Part shown: positions 4,617 through 13,075 of the stretch, piece by piece
Layout: each line of letters starts with the position of its first letter
Numbering within the stretch: the first letter of the stretch is position 1
Assembly (NCBI GenBank): GCA_913009475.1
Contig: CAJVYJ010000031.1
Coordinates: 1 to 13,865 of the forward strand
DNA: 13,865 bases
Direction: 5' to 3'
DNA from: an uncultured Actinomycetes bacterium
GTDB taxonomy: Bacteria > Actinomycetota > Aquicultoria > CAJVYJ01
Program-made: the position numbers and the translations under genes
The notes under the pieces: model-generated
Told to the model about the DNA's origin: nothing
The model's database searches: none
Seen by the model: the letters and a program-made list of their open reading frames with translations, nothing else

Positions 4617-6704
4617 TTATTCAGCCAGGATAAAATCGACTTCTCTTTTAGAAATGCTGACGTTGGTTAGTTTGACTTTGACGCGCTGACCTAAGTGGAA
4701 AGATTTACCTGTTCGCTCCCCGACAAGTAATAGATGGTTGGCCTTAAAGCGATAATAATCGTCTTTCAGGTTCCTTATGTGTACTAAACCCTCGGCTGAA
4801 TTCGGCAGTTCGACAAAGAAACCAAATGATGAGACTCCGCTGATGACTCCGTCAAATACACCGCCGACTTCTTTGGTCATATATTGGCAGATTTTCACAT
4901 CGACCGCTTCACGCTCAGCACTGACCGCCTGACGCTCACGATTTGAACAATGTTCGGCCACAGCCCCAAGCGCTTTGGCTATTGTTACAGCCGCGTCCGT
5001 GTCACTTTCCCTCTTGATTTTAGCTTTTACCAACCGATGGACCATTAAATCACAGTAACGCCGAATCGGCGAGGTGAAATGCGTATAATGTTCTGATGCC
5101 AGCCCAAAATGGCCTTTATAAGCAGCTGAATAACGGGCCTGGCGCATAGCGCGCAACAGCAATGAATTGACAAGCAGACGTTCCGGCCGCGAACGGGAAA
5201 AATCAATCAGCGCCTGAAACGTTCGGGCATGGGCGCCCTCCAAGGATTTAATCGGATAACCCAGCTCTTTTAATAACTCACCTATCGTCGTTAAGGCTTC
5301 GGGGTCGGGACGCTCATGTATGCGATAGAGCATCGGCGCCTCGGCTTTAAACATAAACTCAGCAACCGTCTCGTTTGTTAAAATCATCGCTTCTTCTATT
5401 ATTTTCATGGCCGGAGTCCCCTCTCGGACTTTAATCTCCACCGGCCATAATTTTTCATCCAGAATAATTTTCGGCTCCGTTGTTTCAAATTCCAGACTGC
5501 CGCGAGCCAACCGCTTTTCGGCTAATACCTGGGAGAGCAGACTCAAAGATTTAATCAAATACGCTAAAGTCTCGTTAGAATAATTATCATCCCGCAGGCT
5601 GACGTCTACCTCTTCATAGGTCAGACGAAAGTCGCTATTGATTACGGTTTCGGCTATTTTATAATCCCGGACTTCTCCTTTGGGATCGATTTTCATAAAA
5701 ACCGAATAAGCCAATCGATCTACGCACGGCTTTAGACTGCAAATATCGTTTGAAAGTTCGAAGGGGAGCATAGGCAAGACGCGATCAGGAAGATAGACAC
5801 TATTGCCGCGCAGACGCGCGTCTTCATCGATGGGGTCATTATAGGCTACATATTTCGCGACATCGGCAATGTGTACCCAGAGATGAAAATAACCGGCTTC
5901 ATCGACCTTAATGGAGACGGCATCGTCAAAATCTTTGGCGTCTATACCGTCGATGGTTACTGTAAATAAGCTCCGCAAATCAAGGCGCCGGTTGATTTCC
6001 GCCTCTGTAATGCCGGCTTTGACTCCAGCGGCCTCAACCAACGTCCTCTCTGAGAATGATGTCGGCAATTCGCGGTCATAGATGATGGTATCGATATCAA
6101 CCCCGGGGTCATTCTCTCGGCCAATGATTTTGATAATATGGCCTTGAAGTCGCCGATGCGCTTGCGTCCAAATATCGATTTCCACTACGACTACGTCGCC
6201 TGTCTCGGCCTTCAACTCTGATTTGGACGGAATAATAATTTCAAAAGGCAGCCGCTTGTTGGCCGGAACGACTATGCCATAACGATCTTTTTTTTCAAAC
6301 CGCCCGACAATCCGCTTATTAGCGCGTCTGGATATCTTTATAATTTGACCAACCATTTTGCCGCCCGGCCCGCGGCCCCTGACTTGCTTAGCTATAACCT
6401 CATCGCCGTTCATCGCACCTTTAACATTTCGAGCCGGAATAAAAATATCCGTATCATCGGCGGTTATAAAACCAAACCCACGGTTACTGGATTTAAAGAC
6501 ACCTTCATAAAGCCGTCCCCTTTCAACCGGATAATAACTTTTTTTTCTGAGCTCGATCTTACCTTCATCGGTTAAAGTAGTTAGGACCCGGCTCAGTTCT
6601 TTCGGGCTTACGTCCCGGCCAAGCTCTTCTCGCAACGCTTCCCACGTCATACCGTGGTCGATATTATTTTTTAATAATTTTCTAACTTTCTGTGTTGTCT
6701 GCAT
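4617..6704 (-). CDS. rnr: Ribonuclease R (RNase II/R family 3'-5' exoribonuclease)
   Basis: RNase R degrades structured RNA from the 3' end and clears the faulty mRNA released by tmRNA, so its position near smpB and ssrA fits. The 695 residues hold, in order: an N-terminal winged-helix part (about 1-60), two cold-shock-like domains (about 65-190), the RNB catalytic domain (about 240-570) and a C-terminal S1 domain (about 612-692). The catalytic stretch TIDGIDAKDFDDAV gives Asp252, Asp258, Asp260 and Asp261, matching the metal-binding aspartates of the family. HFTSPIRRYCDLMVHR is the conserved C-terminal RNB signature. The ATG follows GAAGGA at a short, good distance. The AT-rich 216-bp leader could carry a promoter, but no match is decisive. 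Length and motifs are intact. Confidence 0.96.
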   Translation of the reverse strand: MQTTQKVRKLLKNNIDHGMTWEALREELGRDVSPKELSRVLTTLTDEGKIELRKKSYYPVERGRLYEGVFKSSNRGFGFITADDTDIFIPARNVKGAMNGDEVIAKQVRGRGPGGKMVGQIIKISRRANKRIVGRFEKKDRYGIVVPANKRLPFEIIIPSKSELKAETGDVVVVEIDIWTQAHRRLQGHIIKIIGRENDPGVDIDTIIYDRELPTSFSERTLVEAAGVKAGITEAEINRRLDLRSLFTVTIDGIDAKDFDDAVSIKVDEAGYFHLWVHIADVAKYVAYNDPIDEDARLRGNSVYLPDRVLPMLPFELSNDICSLKPCVDRLAYSVFMKIDPKGEVRDYKIAETVINSDFRLTYEEVDVSLRDDNYSNETLAYLIKSLSLLSQVLAEKRLARGSLEFETTEPKIILDEKLWPVEIKVREGTPAMKIIEEAMILTNETVAEFMFKAEAPMLYRIHERPDPEALTTIGELLKELGYPIKSLEGAHARTFQALIDFSRSRPERLLVNSLLLRAMRQARYSAAYKGHFGLASEHYTHFTSPIRRYCDLMVHRLVKAKIKRESDTDAAVTIAKALGAVAEHCSNRERQAVSAEREAVDVKICQYMTKEVGGVFDGVISGVSSFGFFVELPNSAEGLVHIRNLKDDYYRFKANHLLLVGERTGKSFHLGQRVKVKLTNVSISKREVDFILAE

Positions 6705-6768
6705 AATTCCTTCATTATTAGATTCTATTGTTATTTATATTTTGTTAATTGTAACATACCCTAATCTC

Positions 6769-6801
6769 CCCCGACCCCTCTTTAGCAAAGAGGGGTCGGG
6801 G
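6769..6801. other. Perfect 15-bp stem-loop between S41 protease gene and rnr
   Basis: The arm ccccgacccctcttt (6769-6783) and its exact complement (6787-6801) enclose a 3-nt loop. It is stable enough to stall polymerase or protect a 3' end, but no T-run follows on either strand. The sequence 'ggggatgacaaat' after it recalls the dispersed 'gggaatgacaaa' repeats, so it may be a member of that family that has kept full symmetry. Confidence 0.8.
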
Positions 6802-6819
6802 ATGACAAATATATTTTCA

Positions 6820-6843
6820 CGGGCGGAGATAAACTCCACCCCT
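6820..6843. repeat. 'gggcggagataaact' dispersed repeat, copy 1
   Basis: The 16-mer cgggcggagataaact (6820-6835) recurs at 13174-13189, and both copies are followed by a diverged 'cctacac/gctacac' tail. In this copy gggcggag and ctccaccc form a near-perfect hairpin with one mismatch. Confidence 0.7.
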
Positions 6844-6920
6844 ACACGTTTTATATTTACATAAATTAAATTTTATCCCGATAATTAATCAAGAAAGCTG
6901 AGAAAAACGGAGTTAGGATT

Positions 6921-8129
6921 TTATCTTGCCTTTTCAACGCTCTTGCCGGCAATTAGTTCGCGAAGAATTTGTTTGGCTTTATCCAACTGTATATCTTTTT
7001 TACCGATTTTATGATTTTTTCCCAGCTTAACCACTACGTCGGGTTTAATTCCTTTTTTATTCAGTGAGCGCCGTTTAGGCGTTAAATACCTGGCGGTAGT
7101 AATGACAAGGCCGGAATTATCGGGCAGCGTTAAAACTGTTTGCACTAAGCCTTTACCGAAAGTCCTTTCACCAACAATTACGCCGCGCTTATAATCCTGA
7201 ATCGCACCGGTAACTATCTCGGAGGCGCTGGCCGAACCTCTGTCTACTAAAACTACCAACGGTATCTTAGAATCTTGAGCTTCGCCACTCGCTCGTATAA
7301 CTTTTTCATCACCATTTCTGGGCTCACTCCTGACAATCGGCTTACCGGCGGCAATAAAATTACTGGCCGTAGTGACTGCTTCGTTAAGCAAACCACCAGG
7401 ATTGCTGCGCAAATCAAGTATTATCCCCTTAGCGCCCTTGCCTTTAAGTTTATCGAGTTCTTTTCTAACATCATTACCTGTATTTTCACTGAACTGATGA
7501 ATATTAATAACCCCAATATTTTTATCTTTGATTCTACCGATCACATTGGGAACTTTAATTTGAGCTCTTTTCAAATCAACGTCAGCCGGCGCCTTTTTCC
7601 CGCTCTTTATCGTCAATACGACATGAGTTCCTTCTTTACCGCGAATTAGTTTTGCCGCTTGCTGTACCGTCATACCATCGGTGCTTTTGCGGTCTATTTT
7701 AATTATCTCATCTTCAGCTTTTATGCCGGCGGCGGCGGCGGGAGTATCTTTAATTGGGGATATAACAATAATTTTATGATCAATTGTTCCCAGATACATA
7801 CCGACACCACTGAATTTACCGGACGTCTCTTCTTCCAAATCTTGATAATGGTCATTCTTCAGCCGCCTGGTATACGGGTCTTTGAGCGCTTTTAGCATAC
7901 CGTCGATGGCACCGTCCACCAGCTTGCTGTTAGGCTCTTTTTTATAGTATTCCGTTTTTATAATCCCGAATACTCGTTGGAGCAGACTCAAGTCGGATTG
8001 ATAAGCGGTCATATCAATGGCCTTATGAGATTCATAGACATCACCGAGATAAAAGCCGGTAACAAAAAATCCCGACAATAAGACCAGCGCTAAGAGAAGA
8101 CCAACTATAATTTTAACTGTTTTTGTCAC
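6921..8129 (-). CDS. S41-family C-terminal processing protease (CtpA-like)
   Basis: This is a membrane-anchored serine protease that probably acts outside the membrane on cell-wall or envelope proteins. The 402 residues begin with a signal anchor (about 6-28), then a short helical region, a PDZ domain (about 100-180) that binds substrate C-termini, and the S41 catalytic core (about 190-360). The active-site Ser301 lies in GSASASEI and the Lys326 partner in FGKGLVQ, with the usual 25-residue spacing, so the dyad is complete. The start codon is GTG with an AAAGGA ribosome site six to seven bases upstream. It begins 12 bp after the M23 peptidase gene, indicating one operon. In other bacteria such proteases can control the turnover of peptidoglycan hydrolases, a plausible but unproven role here. 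Confidence 0.92.
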   Translation of the reverse strand: MTKTVKIIVGLLLALVLLSGFFVTGFYLGDVYESHKAIDMTAYQSDLSLLQRVFGIIKTEYYKKEPNSKLVDGAIDGMLKALKDPYTRRLKNDHYQDLEEETSGKFSGVGMYLGTIDHKIIVISPIKDTPAAAAGIKAEDEIIKIDRKSTDGMTVQQAAKLIRGKEGTHVVLTIKSGKKAPADVDLKRAQIKVPNVIGRIKDKNIGVINIHQFSENTGNDVRKELDKLKGKGAKGIILDLRSNPGGLLNEAVTTASNFIAAGKPIVRSEPRNGDEKVIRASGEAQDSKIPLVVLVDRGSASASEIVTGAIQDYKRGVIVGERTFGKGLVQTVLTLPDNSGLVITTARYLTPKRRSLNKKGIKPDVVVKLGKNHKIGKKDIQLDKAKQILRELIAGKSVEKAR

Positions 8130-8141
8130 GAATAATCCTTT

Positions 8142-9362
8142 TTATGGTAGATAATTTAATGGATTGACCGGTGAGCCGTTTGTTCTGATCTCAAAATGCA
8201 CATGCGGACCAGTGGAGCGGCCGGTAGAGCCGGAGCTGGCAATCTGTTGGCCCTGCGCTACCGCCTGGCCACTGGAGACCAGAAGACGGGAGTTATGAGC
8301 ATATCTCGTAGTAACTCCGCCGCCATGATTAATGTCAACAACATAGCCGTAGCCGCTCATCCAGCCGGCATAATCGACTATGCCGCCCTTCGAGGCCAGA
8401 ACCGGGGTACCGGTGCCTACGGCAATATCGATACCGGCATGCATATGTCCGGGTCGGGTTTCACCAAAATGACCGGTGATAATCCCGTGAACCGGCCAGA
8501 TAAACCCGGCAGCGGACGGAGAACCTATGGGAATAACCCGACCTTGACTGGGGGAGCTTGTTATTATTTCTTCCAGTCGGGTCGCGTCCCGCTCTTCAGA
8601 CGCGATGGAATCTTCCAACCTGGCCTGTTCGTCGCCGATACCGCTTAATAGGTTCTTCTTGCTATTCATTTGAGCGGTCATACTATCTTTTTGAGCTTGT
8701 TCTTGAGCAGCCAAATCGGCTAAGCTGCGTTCTTGTTTGACCAATGAAGCGTTCTTGGCTTCAATATCGGTTTTATTGGAAATAATCGCTTCTTTAGCTA
8801 TTTCTATCGCTGATTTTGTCTCTTTGATCTGTTTCAACAATTGGGCATCTTGATTAACGATTCTGGTCAAATAATCCGCTCGATGAATAAGATCGGCAAA
8901 GCTTTTAGCTGATAACAGTACTTCCAGATAAGATACATTGCCGCTCTTATAATAATTTTGCGCCCTTAGATTTAAAACACCGGTCAATCGGGTTAATTCT
9001 TCTTTGGCGCTCTCCAATTCCCTCTGTTTTTGCTCTAAATCCCTCGTCAACTTATCAAGCTGAGATTGGATGTTCCTCATACGGCCGCGAGCACTGTTTA
9101 ACTCCGTTTGCAGCTTATCAAGACGTGTTTGGATTTCTCTAAGGTCATTATCAGCTTGCTTGATCTCTGTATTAAGCTTAGACTTAGTGTTGTTGTTGGA
9201 ATTAACTTTTTGTTTATTGGTATTTATCTGATGCCTGAGTGAATTAAGCTTACTTCTTTGGCCGGCAGCCGCCAAGTTGGCTGTAGGAAAAATAAGAATT
9301 GTTAAAATAATAAGACTGATAAACTTTTTAAATATGCTAATAATCGGTAACTCTACCTCCAT
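8142..9362 (-). CDS. M23 (LytM) peptidoglycan endopeptidase with coiled coil, EnvC-like
   Basis: This is probably the FtsEX-controlled wall hydrolase that cuts peptide cross-links at the division site. The 406 residues contain an N-terminal hydrophobic signal or anchor (about 13-33), a long coiled coil (about 36-265) with a central region around YYKSGNVSYLEVLLSAKSFADLI, and a C-terminal LytM domain (about 286-405). Zinc ligands are present: His308 and Asp312 in HAGID, and His389 in HVHFE, with His356 (YAH) and His387 as further catalytic residues. Unlike E. coli EnvC, whose LytM domain is degenerate, this one should be active. Its layout matches hydrolases that FtsX activates through the coiled coil. 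It begins 15 bp after ftsX with GAGGT about 9 nt before the ATG. Confidence 0.92.
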   Translation of the reverse strand: MEVELPIISIFKKFISLIILTILIFPTANLAAAGQRSKLNSLRHQINTNKQKVNSNNNTKSKLNTEIKQADNDLREIQTRLDKLQTELNSARGRMRNIQSQLDKLTRDLEQKQRELESAKEELTRLTGVLNLRAQNYYKSGNVSYLEVLLSAKSFADLIHRADYLTRIVNQDAQLLKQIKETKSAIEIAKEAIISNKTDIEAKNASLVKQERSLADLAAQEQAQKDSMTAQMNSKKNLLSGIGDEQARLEDSIASEERDATRLEEIITSSPSQGRVIPIGSPSAAGFIWPVHGIITGHFGETRPGHMHAGIDIAVGTGTPVLASKGGIVDYAGWMSGYGYVVDINHGGGVTTRYAHNSRLLVSSGQAVAQGQQIASSGSTGRSTGPHVHFEIRTNGSPVNPLNYLP

Positions 9363-9377
9363 ACTTTCACCTCTTTT

Positions 9378-10289
9378 TTATACTTTTAGAAATCTTCTTA
9401 ACGCGATGGCGCTTCCTATGGCGCCAATTAAAATACCTGATAACAGTAGTACCAACAACATAACCATAAAAGCGCCTTGGTCCAATGGTATGCGCATAAA
9501 GACCAACCATTTGCCCCCCATTATACTCTTGATGGTCGCCCGGTAGATTATACCTAAAATCAATATAGCGATAGCACCACCCAAGGCCCCCTCGATTACT
9601 CCCTCGAAAAGAAAGGGCACGCGAATAAACCAATTCGAGGCGCCGACTAGTTTCATTATACCAATCTCTTTGCGTCTGGCAAATATCGCCAATCTAATAG
9701 TGTTGGTAATTAGAACCAACGATACAAATATAAGCAGTAAAACTATACCGCCGGCCGCGATGGATACTCCTCTGGTAATTACAAAAAGTTTACTGACATA
9801 TTGACTGCCGTATTTAATATCATTATTTTTATCGGCAACAACTTGATCGATAATACTAAGACGTTTGATCCTCTTAACGGTTGCTTCCACGGTCCGCGGA
9901 TTTTTCAGCCACACACGAAACGAAGACGGCAGCGGATTTCCTTGTAAATTCTGTAACACCTCCGGATTATCCTTAAAATCGATTTTGAATTTCTTTAAAG
10001 CGTTCTCTTTAGAGACATAATTGACTTTTTTTACCGCGGACCAATTAACTATCTGATTCTGCAGCGCCTCAATCTGTCCGTATGGAGCGTTGTCTTTCAA
10101 GAAAATCTCAATCTCTATCTGTGATTCGACTTTATTAATAAATTGGTTCCCCATATAAGCTATAAACATAATCGCGCCTATGACTATTAGGCATAAAGCT
10201 ACGGCCGTCACCGCGCCCATGCTTAACACCCAATTTTTACGAAAATTGGTCAAGGCTTCCTTACTATAATAAACGGCGTTAATCTTCAT
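9378..10289 (-). CDS. ftsX: Cell-division protein FtsX
   Basis: FtsX is the membrane subunit of the FtsEX complex, an ABC-type machine that passes ATP-driven shape changes to a peptidoglycan hydrolase outside. From the chosen start it has 303 residues: one membrane segment (about 22-46), an extracellular domain (about 50-168) and three C-terminal segments (about 172-196, 229-250, 274-297). The conserved loop NTIRLAIFARRKEIGIMKLVGAS (about 196-218) contacts FtsE. The reading frame is open to 10343, but the GAGGAG site (10304-10299) is 9 nt from the ATG at 10289 and only 3 nt from an ATG at 10295, so 10289 is preferred. This start overlaps the end of ftsE by 11 bp, a sign of coupled translation. 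Confidence 0.95.
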   Translation of the reverse strand: MKINAVYYSKEALTNFRKNWVLSMGAVTAVALCLIVIGAIMFIAYMGNQFINKVESQIEIEIFLKDNAPYGQIEALQNQIVNWSAVKKVNYVSKENALKKFKIDFKDNPEVLQNLQGNPLPSSFRVWLKNPRTVEATVKRIKRLSIIDQVVADKNNDIKYGSQYVSKLFVITRGVSIAAGGIVLLLIFVSLVLITNTIRLAIFARRKEIGIMKLVGASNWFIRVPFLFEGVIEGALGGAIAILILGIIYRATIKSIMGGKWLVFMRIPLDQGAFMVMLLVLLLSGILIGAIGSAIALRRFLKV

Positions 10290-10965
10290 AACCATAAACT
10301 CCTCGAAGCTGATCGCGAACCACATTTCCATTTTCCAACGCAATCACGCGCTTGCGCATACTGTCAACCATCTCACGGTCATGGGTCGCTATCAGAATAG
10401 TGGTACCCGAGCGATTAATCCGATTAAAAAGAGTCATCACGCCAAGCGAGGTAGCCGGGTCAAGATTACCAGTCGGCTCATCCGCCAACAACAAAGGAGG
10501 GCGATTAACGAAAGCTCTGGCAATGGATACGCGCTGCTGTTCACCACCGGAGAGTTCCCCGGGGTAGCTGTCAAGCTTATCCTCCAGACCGACTAGACGT
10601 AAGACTTCCGGCACTTGTTTCTTGATCATATATCTGCTTCTGCCGATGACTTCCAAAGCAAAAGCAACATTCCCAAAAGCCGTCTTATTGGGCAAAAGTT
10701 TAAAATCTTGAAAAACGCAGCCGATATTTCGGCGCAAGAAAGGGATTTTCCAAGATCTGAGAGCTTTAATATCTTGCCCCGATATATAAATATCACCTTG
10801 CGTCGGCAATATCTCCCTTAAAAGAAGACGGATAAAAGTTGATTTTCCAGAGCCGGAAGGCCCGACTAAAAAAACAAATTCGCCCTTGGCTATGTTAACC
10901 GATATATCAGTCAGGGCTGGTCTGTCTCCACCATAATCTTTGGAGACATGTTTTAATCTTATCAT
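10279..10965 (-). CDS. ftsE: Cell-division ATP-binding protein FtsE
   Basis: FtsE is the cytoplasmic ATPase of the FtsEX complex. All ABC motifs are intact in 228 residues: Walker A GPSGSGKST (35-43), Q-loop Gln86 in CVFQDF, signature LSGGEQ (138-143), Walker B LLLADEP (158-164, Glu163) and switch His195. The stretch CVFQDFKLLPNKTAFGNVAFALEVIG and the tail VVRDQLRGVYG look like actinobacterial FtsE, which is my best taxonomic clue in the window. The ATG at 10965 has no strong ribosome site (only GTGAAAG-like bases upstream). The 250-bp gap before it separates it from the transketolase pair, and a TATAGAT around 11000 could be a -10, weakly supported. Confidence 0.96.
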   Translation of the reverse strand: MIRLKHVSKDYGGDRPALTDISVNIAKGEFVFLVGPSGSGKSTFIRLLLREILPTQGDIYISGQDIKALRSWKIPFLRRNIGCVFQDFKLLPNKTAFGNVAFALEVIGRSRYMIKKQVPEVLRLVGLEDKLDSYPGELSGGEQQRVSIARAFVNRPPLLLADEPTGNLDPATSLGVMTLFNRINRSGTTILIATHDREMVDSMRKRVIALENGNVVRDQLRGVYGYED

Positions 10966-11104
10966 ACGTACGCTTTCACTCCCAAATATGAGACGCTGTT
11001 ATCTATAGTGCCATAAAACAAAGACATAAGTAAAATCAACCGATTATAATTATTGTAAAAACAATGGTTCGCCTCGCTAAAAAAACTAGAAGCCGTCTAT
11101 GGCT

Positions 11105-11144
11105 ACACCCCCACCCCAGCCCTCCCCCGTCCAGGGGGAGGGGG
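11105..11144. repeat. C-rich/G-rich dispersed repeat, copy 2
   Basis: It begins acacccccacccc. The arms ccctccccc (11120-11128) and gggggaggg (11134-11142) form a perfect 9-bp stem with a 5-nt loop. This is the best preserved of three copies in the window. Confidence 0.85.
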
Positions 11145-11159
11145 AAATAAGTGGGCCGC

Positions 11160-11212
11160 TGGATTCCCGATCGTAGTCGGGAATGACAAACGTATGGTAG
11201 TCGGGAATGACA
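11160..11212. repeat. 'attcccg...cgggaat' dispersed hairpin repeat
   Basis: The arms attcccga (11163-11170) and tcgggaat (11177-11184) form a perfect 8-bp stem, followed by gacaaacgta and a second half-copy, agtcgggaatgaca. It is the intact-hairpin relative of the 35-bp repeats at 1934 and 4377. Confidence 0.85.
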
Positions 11213-11215
11213 GTC

Positions 11216-12151
11216 TCATAATAAATCTTTAATTTTCATAACTATGTCCGCGGCGGTCAGTCCATAATATTTCATCAACTCAGCCGGCGACCCGGAGGTG
11301 CCGAACTTATCCCGAACTCCGATTCTAACAACTTTTGTCGGCAAGCGCTCCGACAACAACTCGCTGACGGCACTGCCCAGCCCACCGATTATACTATGTT
11401 CTTCCGCGGTAATTACCAGACCGGTCTTGGCCGCCGCGACCAGAATCACCTCATCATCAAGCGGTTTAATAGTAATTGGATTAATAACTTGAGCATTGAT
11501 GGAATCTCGCGCTAATATTTCCGCCGCTTTTAAAGCTTCCGCCACCATGACGCCAACGGCAATAATAACAACATCACCGCCTTCCCGCAAAATCCTGGCT
11601 TTACCAAGCTGAAATTCATAATCTTCACTATATATCTTAGGTACCAAAGGCCGACCCAATCTGATATAGACCGGACCGTCAATACTGTAAGCAGCTTTAA
11701 CAGCCGCCTTAGCCTCAATATAATCAGCCGGGACAACAACCTTCATATTAGGCAGGGCGCGCATTAAAGAGATGTCCGCTATGGATTGATGTGAACCGCC
11801 ATCGGGGCCCACGGTAATCCCGGCATGAGTGGGGCATATATTGACGTTTAAATTACAATAAGCAATCGTATTTCTTATCTGCTCATAAGCCCGTCCGGTA
11901 GCGAAAACGGCAAAAGAACCAGTGTAACAGACCTTACCACTGGCCGCTAAACCGGCGGCTGTACCCATCATGCTCTGCTCGGCTATACCGCAATTAAAAA
12001 ACCGACCGGGATATTCTTGACCGAAGAGATGGCTGCCGGTTGATTTCGATAAATCGCAATCAAGGACTACAACGTTACCTTGCTCGCGACCCAACTCCAA
12101 AAGGGCGTCGCGATAGCCGTTTCGCGTGGCTTTATCACAGTCCCAAATCAT
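11216..12151 (-). CDS. Transketolase, C-terminal subunit
   Basis: This is the second half of a split transketolase, which moves two-carbon units between sugar phosphates in the non-oxidative pentose phosphate pathway. The 311 residues hold the pyrimidine-binding domain (about 5-170), with the catalytic Glu58 in the conserved GIAEQSMMGTAAGLA that activates thiamine diphosphate, and the C-terminal transketolase domain (about 185-305), with TAEEHSIIGGLGSAV. It begins 6 bp after the N-terminal subunit gene with GGGAG about 9 nt before the ATG, so both are made from one transcript. Split forms are common in anaerobes and archaea. Resemblance to DXP synthase and pyruvate dehydrogenase E1-beta is expected at domain level, but the pairing with the N-terminal subunit argues for transketolase. 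Confidence 0.93.
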   Translation of the reverse strand: MIWDCDKATRNGYRDALLELGREQGNVVVLDCDLSKSTGSHLFGQEYPGRFFNCGIAEQSMMGTAAGLAASGKVCYTGSFAVFATGRAYEQIRNTIAYCNLNVNICPTHAGITVGPDGGSHQSIADISLMRALPNMKVVVPADYIEAKAAVKAAYSIDGPVYIRLGRPLVPKIYSEDYEFQLGKARILREGGDVVIIAVGVMVAEALKAAEILARDSINAQVINPITIKPLDDEVILVAAAKTGLVITAEEHSIIGGLGSAVSELLSERLPTKVVRIGVRDKFGTSGSPAELMKYYGLTAADIVMKIKDLL

Positions 12152-12157
12152 ATCAGT

Positions 12158-13021
12158 TCACTCCCATTCATCGACGCCAAGTTCTTTTAAAGCTGACTTC
12201 ATCTCTTCTTTAGTTGGAGCTTTTCCATGCCAACCAACCATATCCTCCATAAATGAGACACCTTTGCCTTTTATGGTAGTAGCTTCGAGCATAACCGGTT
12301 TACCACTCACCGCGCGAGCCGACTCCAAGGCACTCACGATATCAAGCAAATTATGTCCATCGACACAGATGACGTGCCAGCCGAAAGCCGACCACTTACT
12401 ATCTATCGGACAGACATTTTTAATATCTGAAACCCTACCGTCGATTTGTAGATTATTGAAATCGGTTATAGCCACCAGGTTATCAAGACGATGATGCGCG
12501 GCAAAGAGAGCGGCTTCCCAAATTTCACCCTCTTGGCTCTCGCCATCACCTATTAACGTATATACGGTACTGTCCAAATTATCTATCTTCGCGGCCAGTG
12601 CCATCCCGTTGGCGATTGCCAGTCCCTGGCCCAAAGAACCGGTGGAAATCTCTATTCCCGGCAGCTTAAGCATATCAGGATGACCTTGAAAACGGCTACC
12701 TAGACTACGCAACGACCACAGCTCTCGGCGTTCAAAATATCCGGCCTCCGCCAGCGCGGCATACAAGACCGGCGCCGCGTGACCTTTGCTTAATACAAAC
12801 CGATCTCTAAGCGGCCATTTAGGAGCTTGAGGATTATGACGTAAGACTTTAAAGTAAAGCGCGGTAATAATATCCGCTGCCGATAGGCTGCCTCCTGGGT
12901 GCCCCGAACCGGCAACAGTAATCATCTTAATAATATCGCGCCTGATAAGCAGAGCTTTTTCCGCCAGAAAATCTCTTAGTTCGGCCGGAGACATTTTCTC
13001 CTCTTCTGAAATGATTTCCAT
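12158..13021 (-). CDS. Transketolase, N-terminal subunit
   Basis: This is the thiamine diphosphate-binding half of the split transketolase. From the chosen start it has 287 residues. It shows GSGHPGGSLSAAD (His41), LSKGHAAP (His81) and the thiamine-binding motif that begins GDGESQEGE (158-166) and ends ITDFNN (185-190). The start is uncertain: the frame opens at 13075, but those first 18 residues are Cys/Arg-rich and lack a ribosome site. The ATG at 13021 has a weak site (AAAGAG), and an ATG at 12994 follows GAGGAG by 3 nt and gives a typical family N-terminus (MSPAELRDFLAEKALLIRRD). It sits between prfB and ftsE, genes often adjacent in Actinomycetota, so the pair may be an insertion into that cluster. 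Confidence 0.92.
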   Translation of the reverse strand: MEIISEEEKMSPAELRDFLAEKALLIRRDIIKMITVAGSGHPGGSLSAADIITALYFKVLRHNPQAPKWPLRDRFVLSKGHAAPVLYAALAEAGYFERRELWSLRSLGSRFQGHPDMLKLPGIEISTGSLGQGLAIANGMALAAKIDNLDSTVYTLIGDGESQEGEIWEAALFAAHHRLDNLVAITDFNNLQIDGRVSDIKNVCPIDSKWSAFGWHVICVDGHNLLDIVSALESARAVSGKPVMLEATTIKGKGVSFMEDMVGWHGKAPTKEEMKSALKELGVDEWE

Positions 13022-13075
13022 ATTATTCTCTTTCGTTGTCCTCATAAGCGGAGCTTGTCTCCGGCAGCTACACAA

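Larger units (their letters stand above)
10966..11215. repeat. Repeat-bearing gap between transketolase pair and ftsE
   Basis: No gene is seen. It holds a C-rich/G-rich element with a perfect 9-bp stem (11105-11144) next to an 'attccc' element with a perfect 8-bp hairpin (11163-11184), followed by a second 'agtcgggaatgacag' half-copy (11198-11212). The part nearest ftsE (10966-11090) is AT-rich and probably carries its promoter. Confidence 0.75.

Noticed and set aside
9367..9633. 88-residue reading frame inside ftsX
   Set aside because: It is a frame-shifted shadow of ftsX on the same strand; ftsX itself is intact.
10290..10343. Longer FtsX start at 10343
   Set aside because: It would overlap ftsE by 65 bp, has no ribosome site, and the extra residues are not typical of FtsX.
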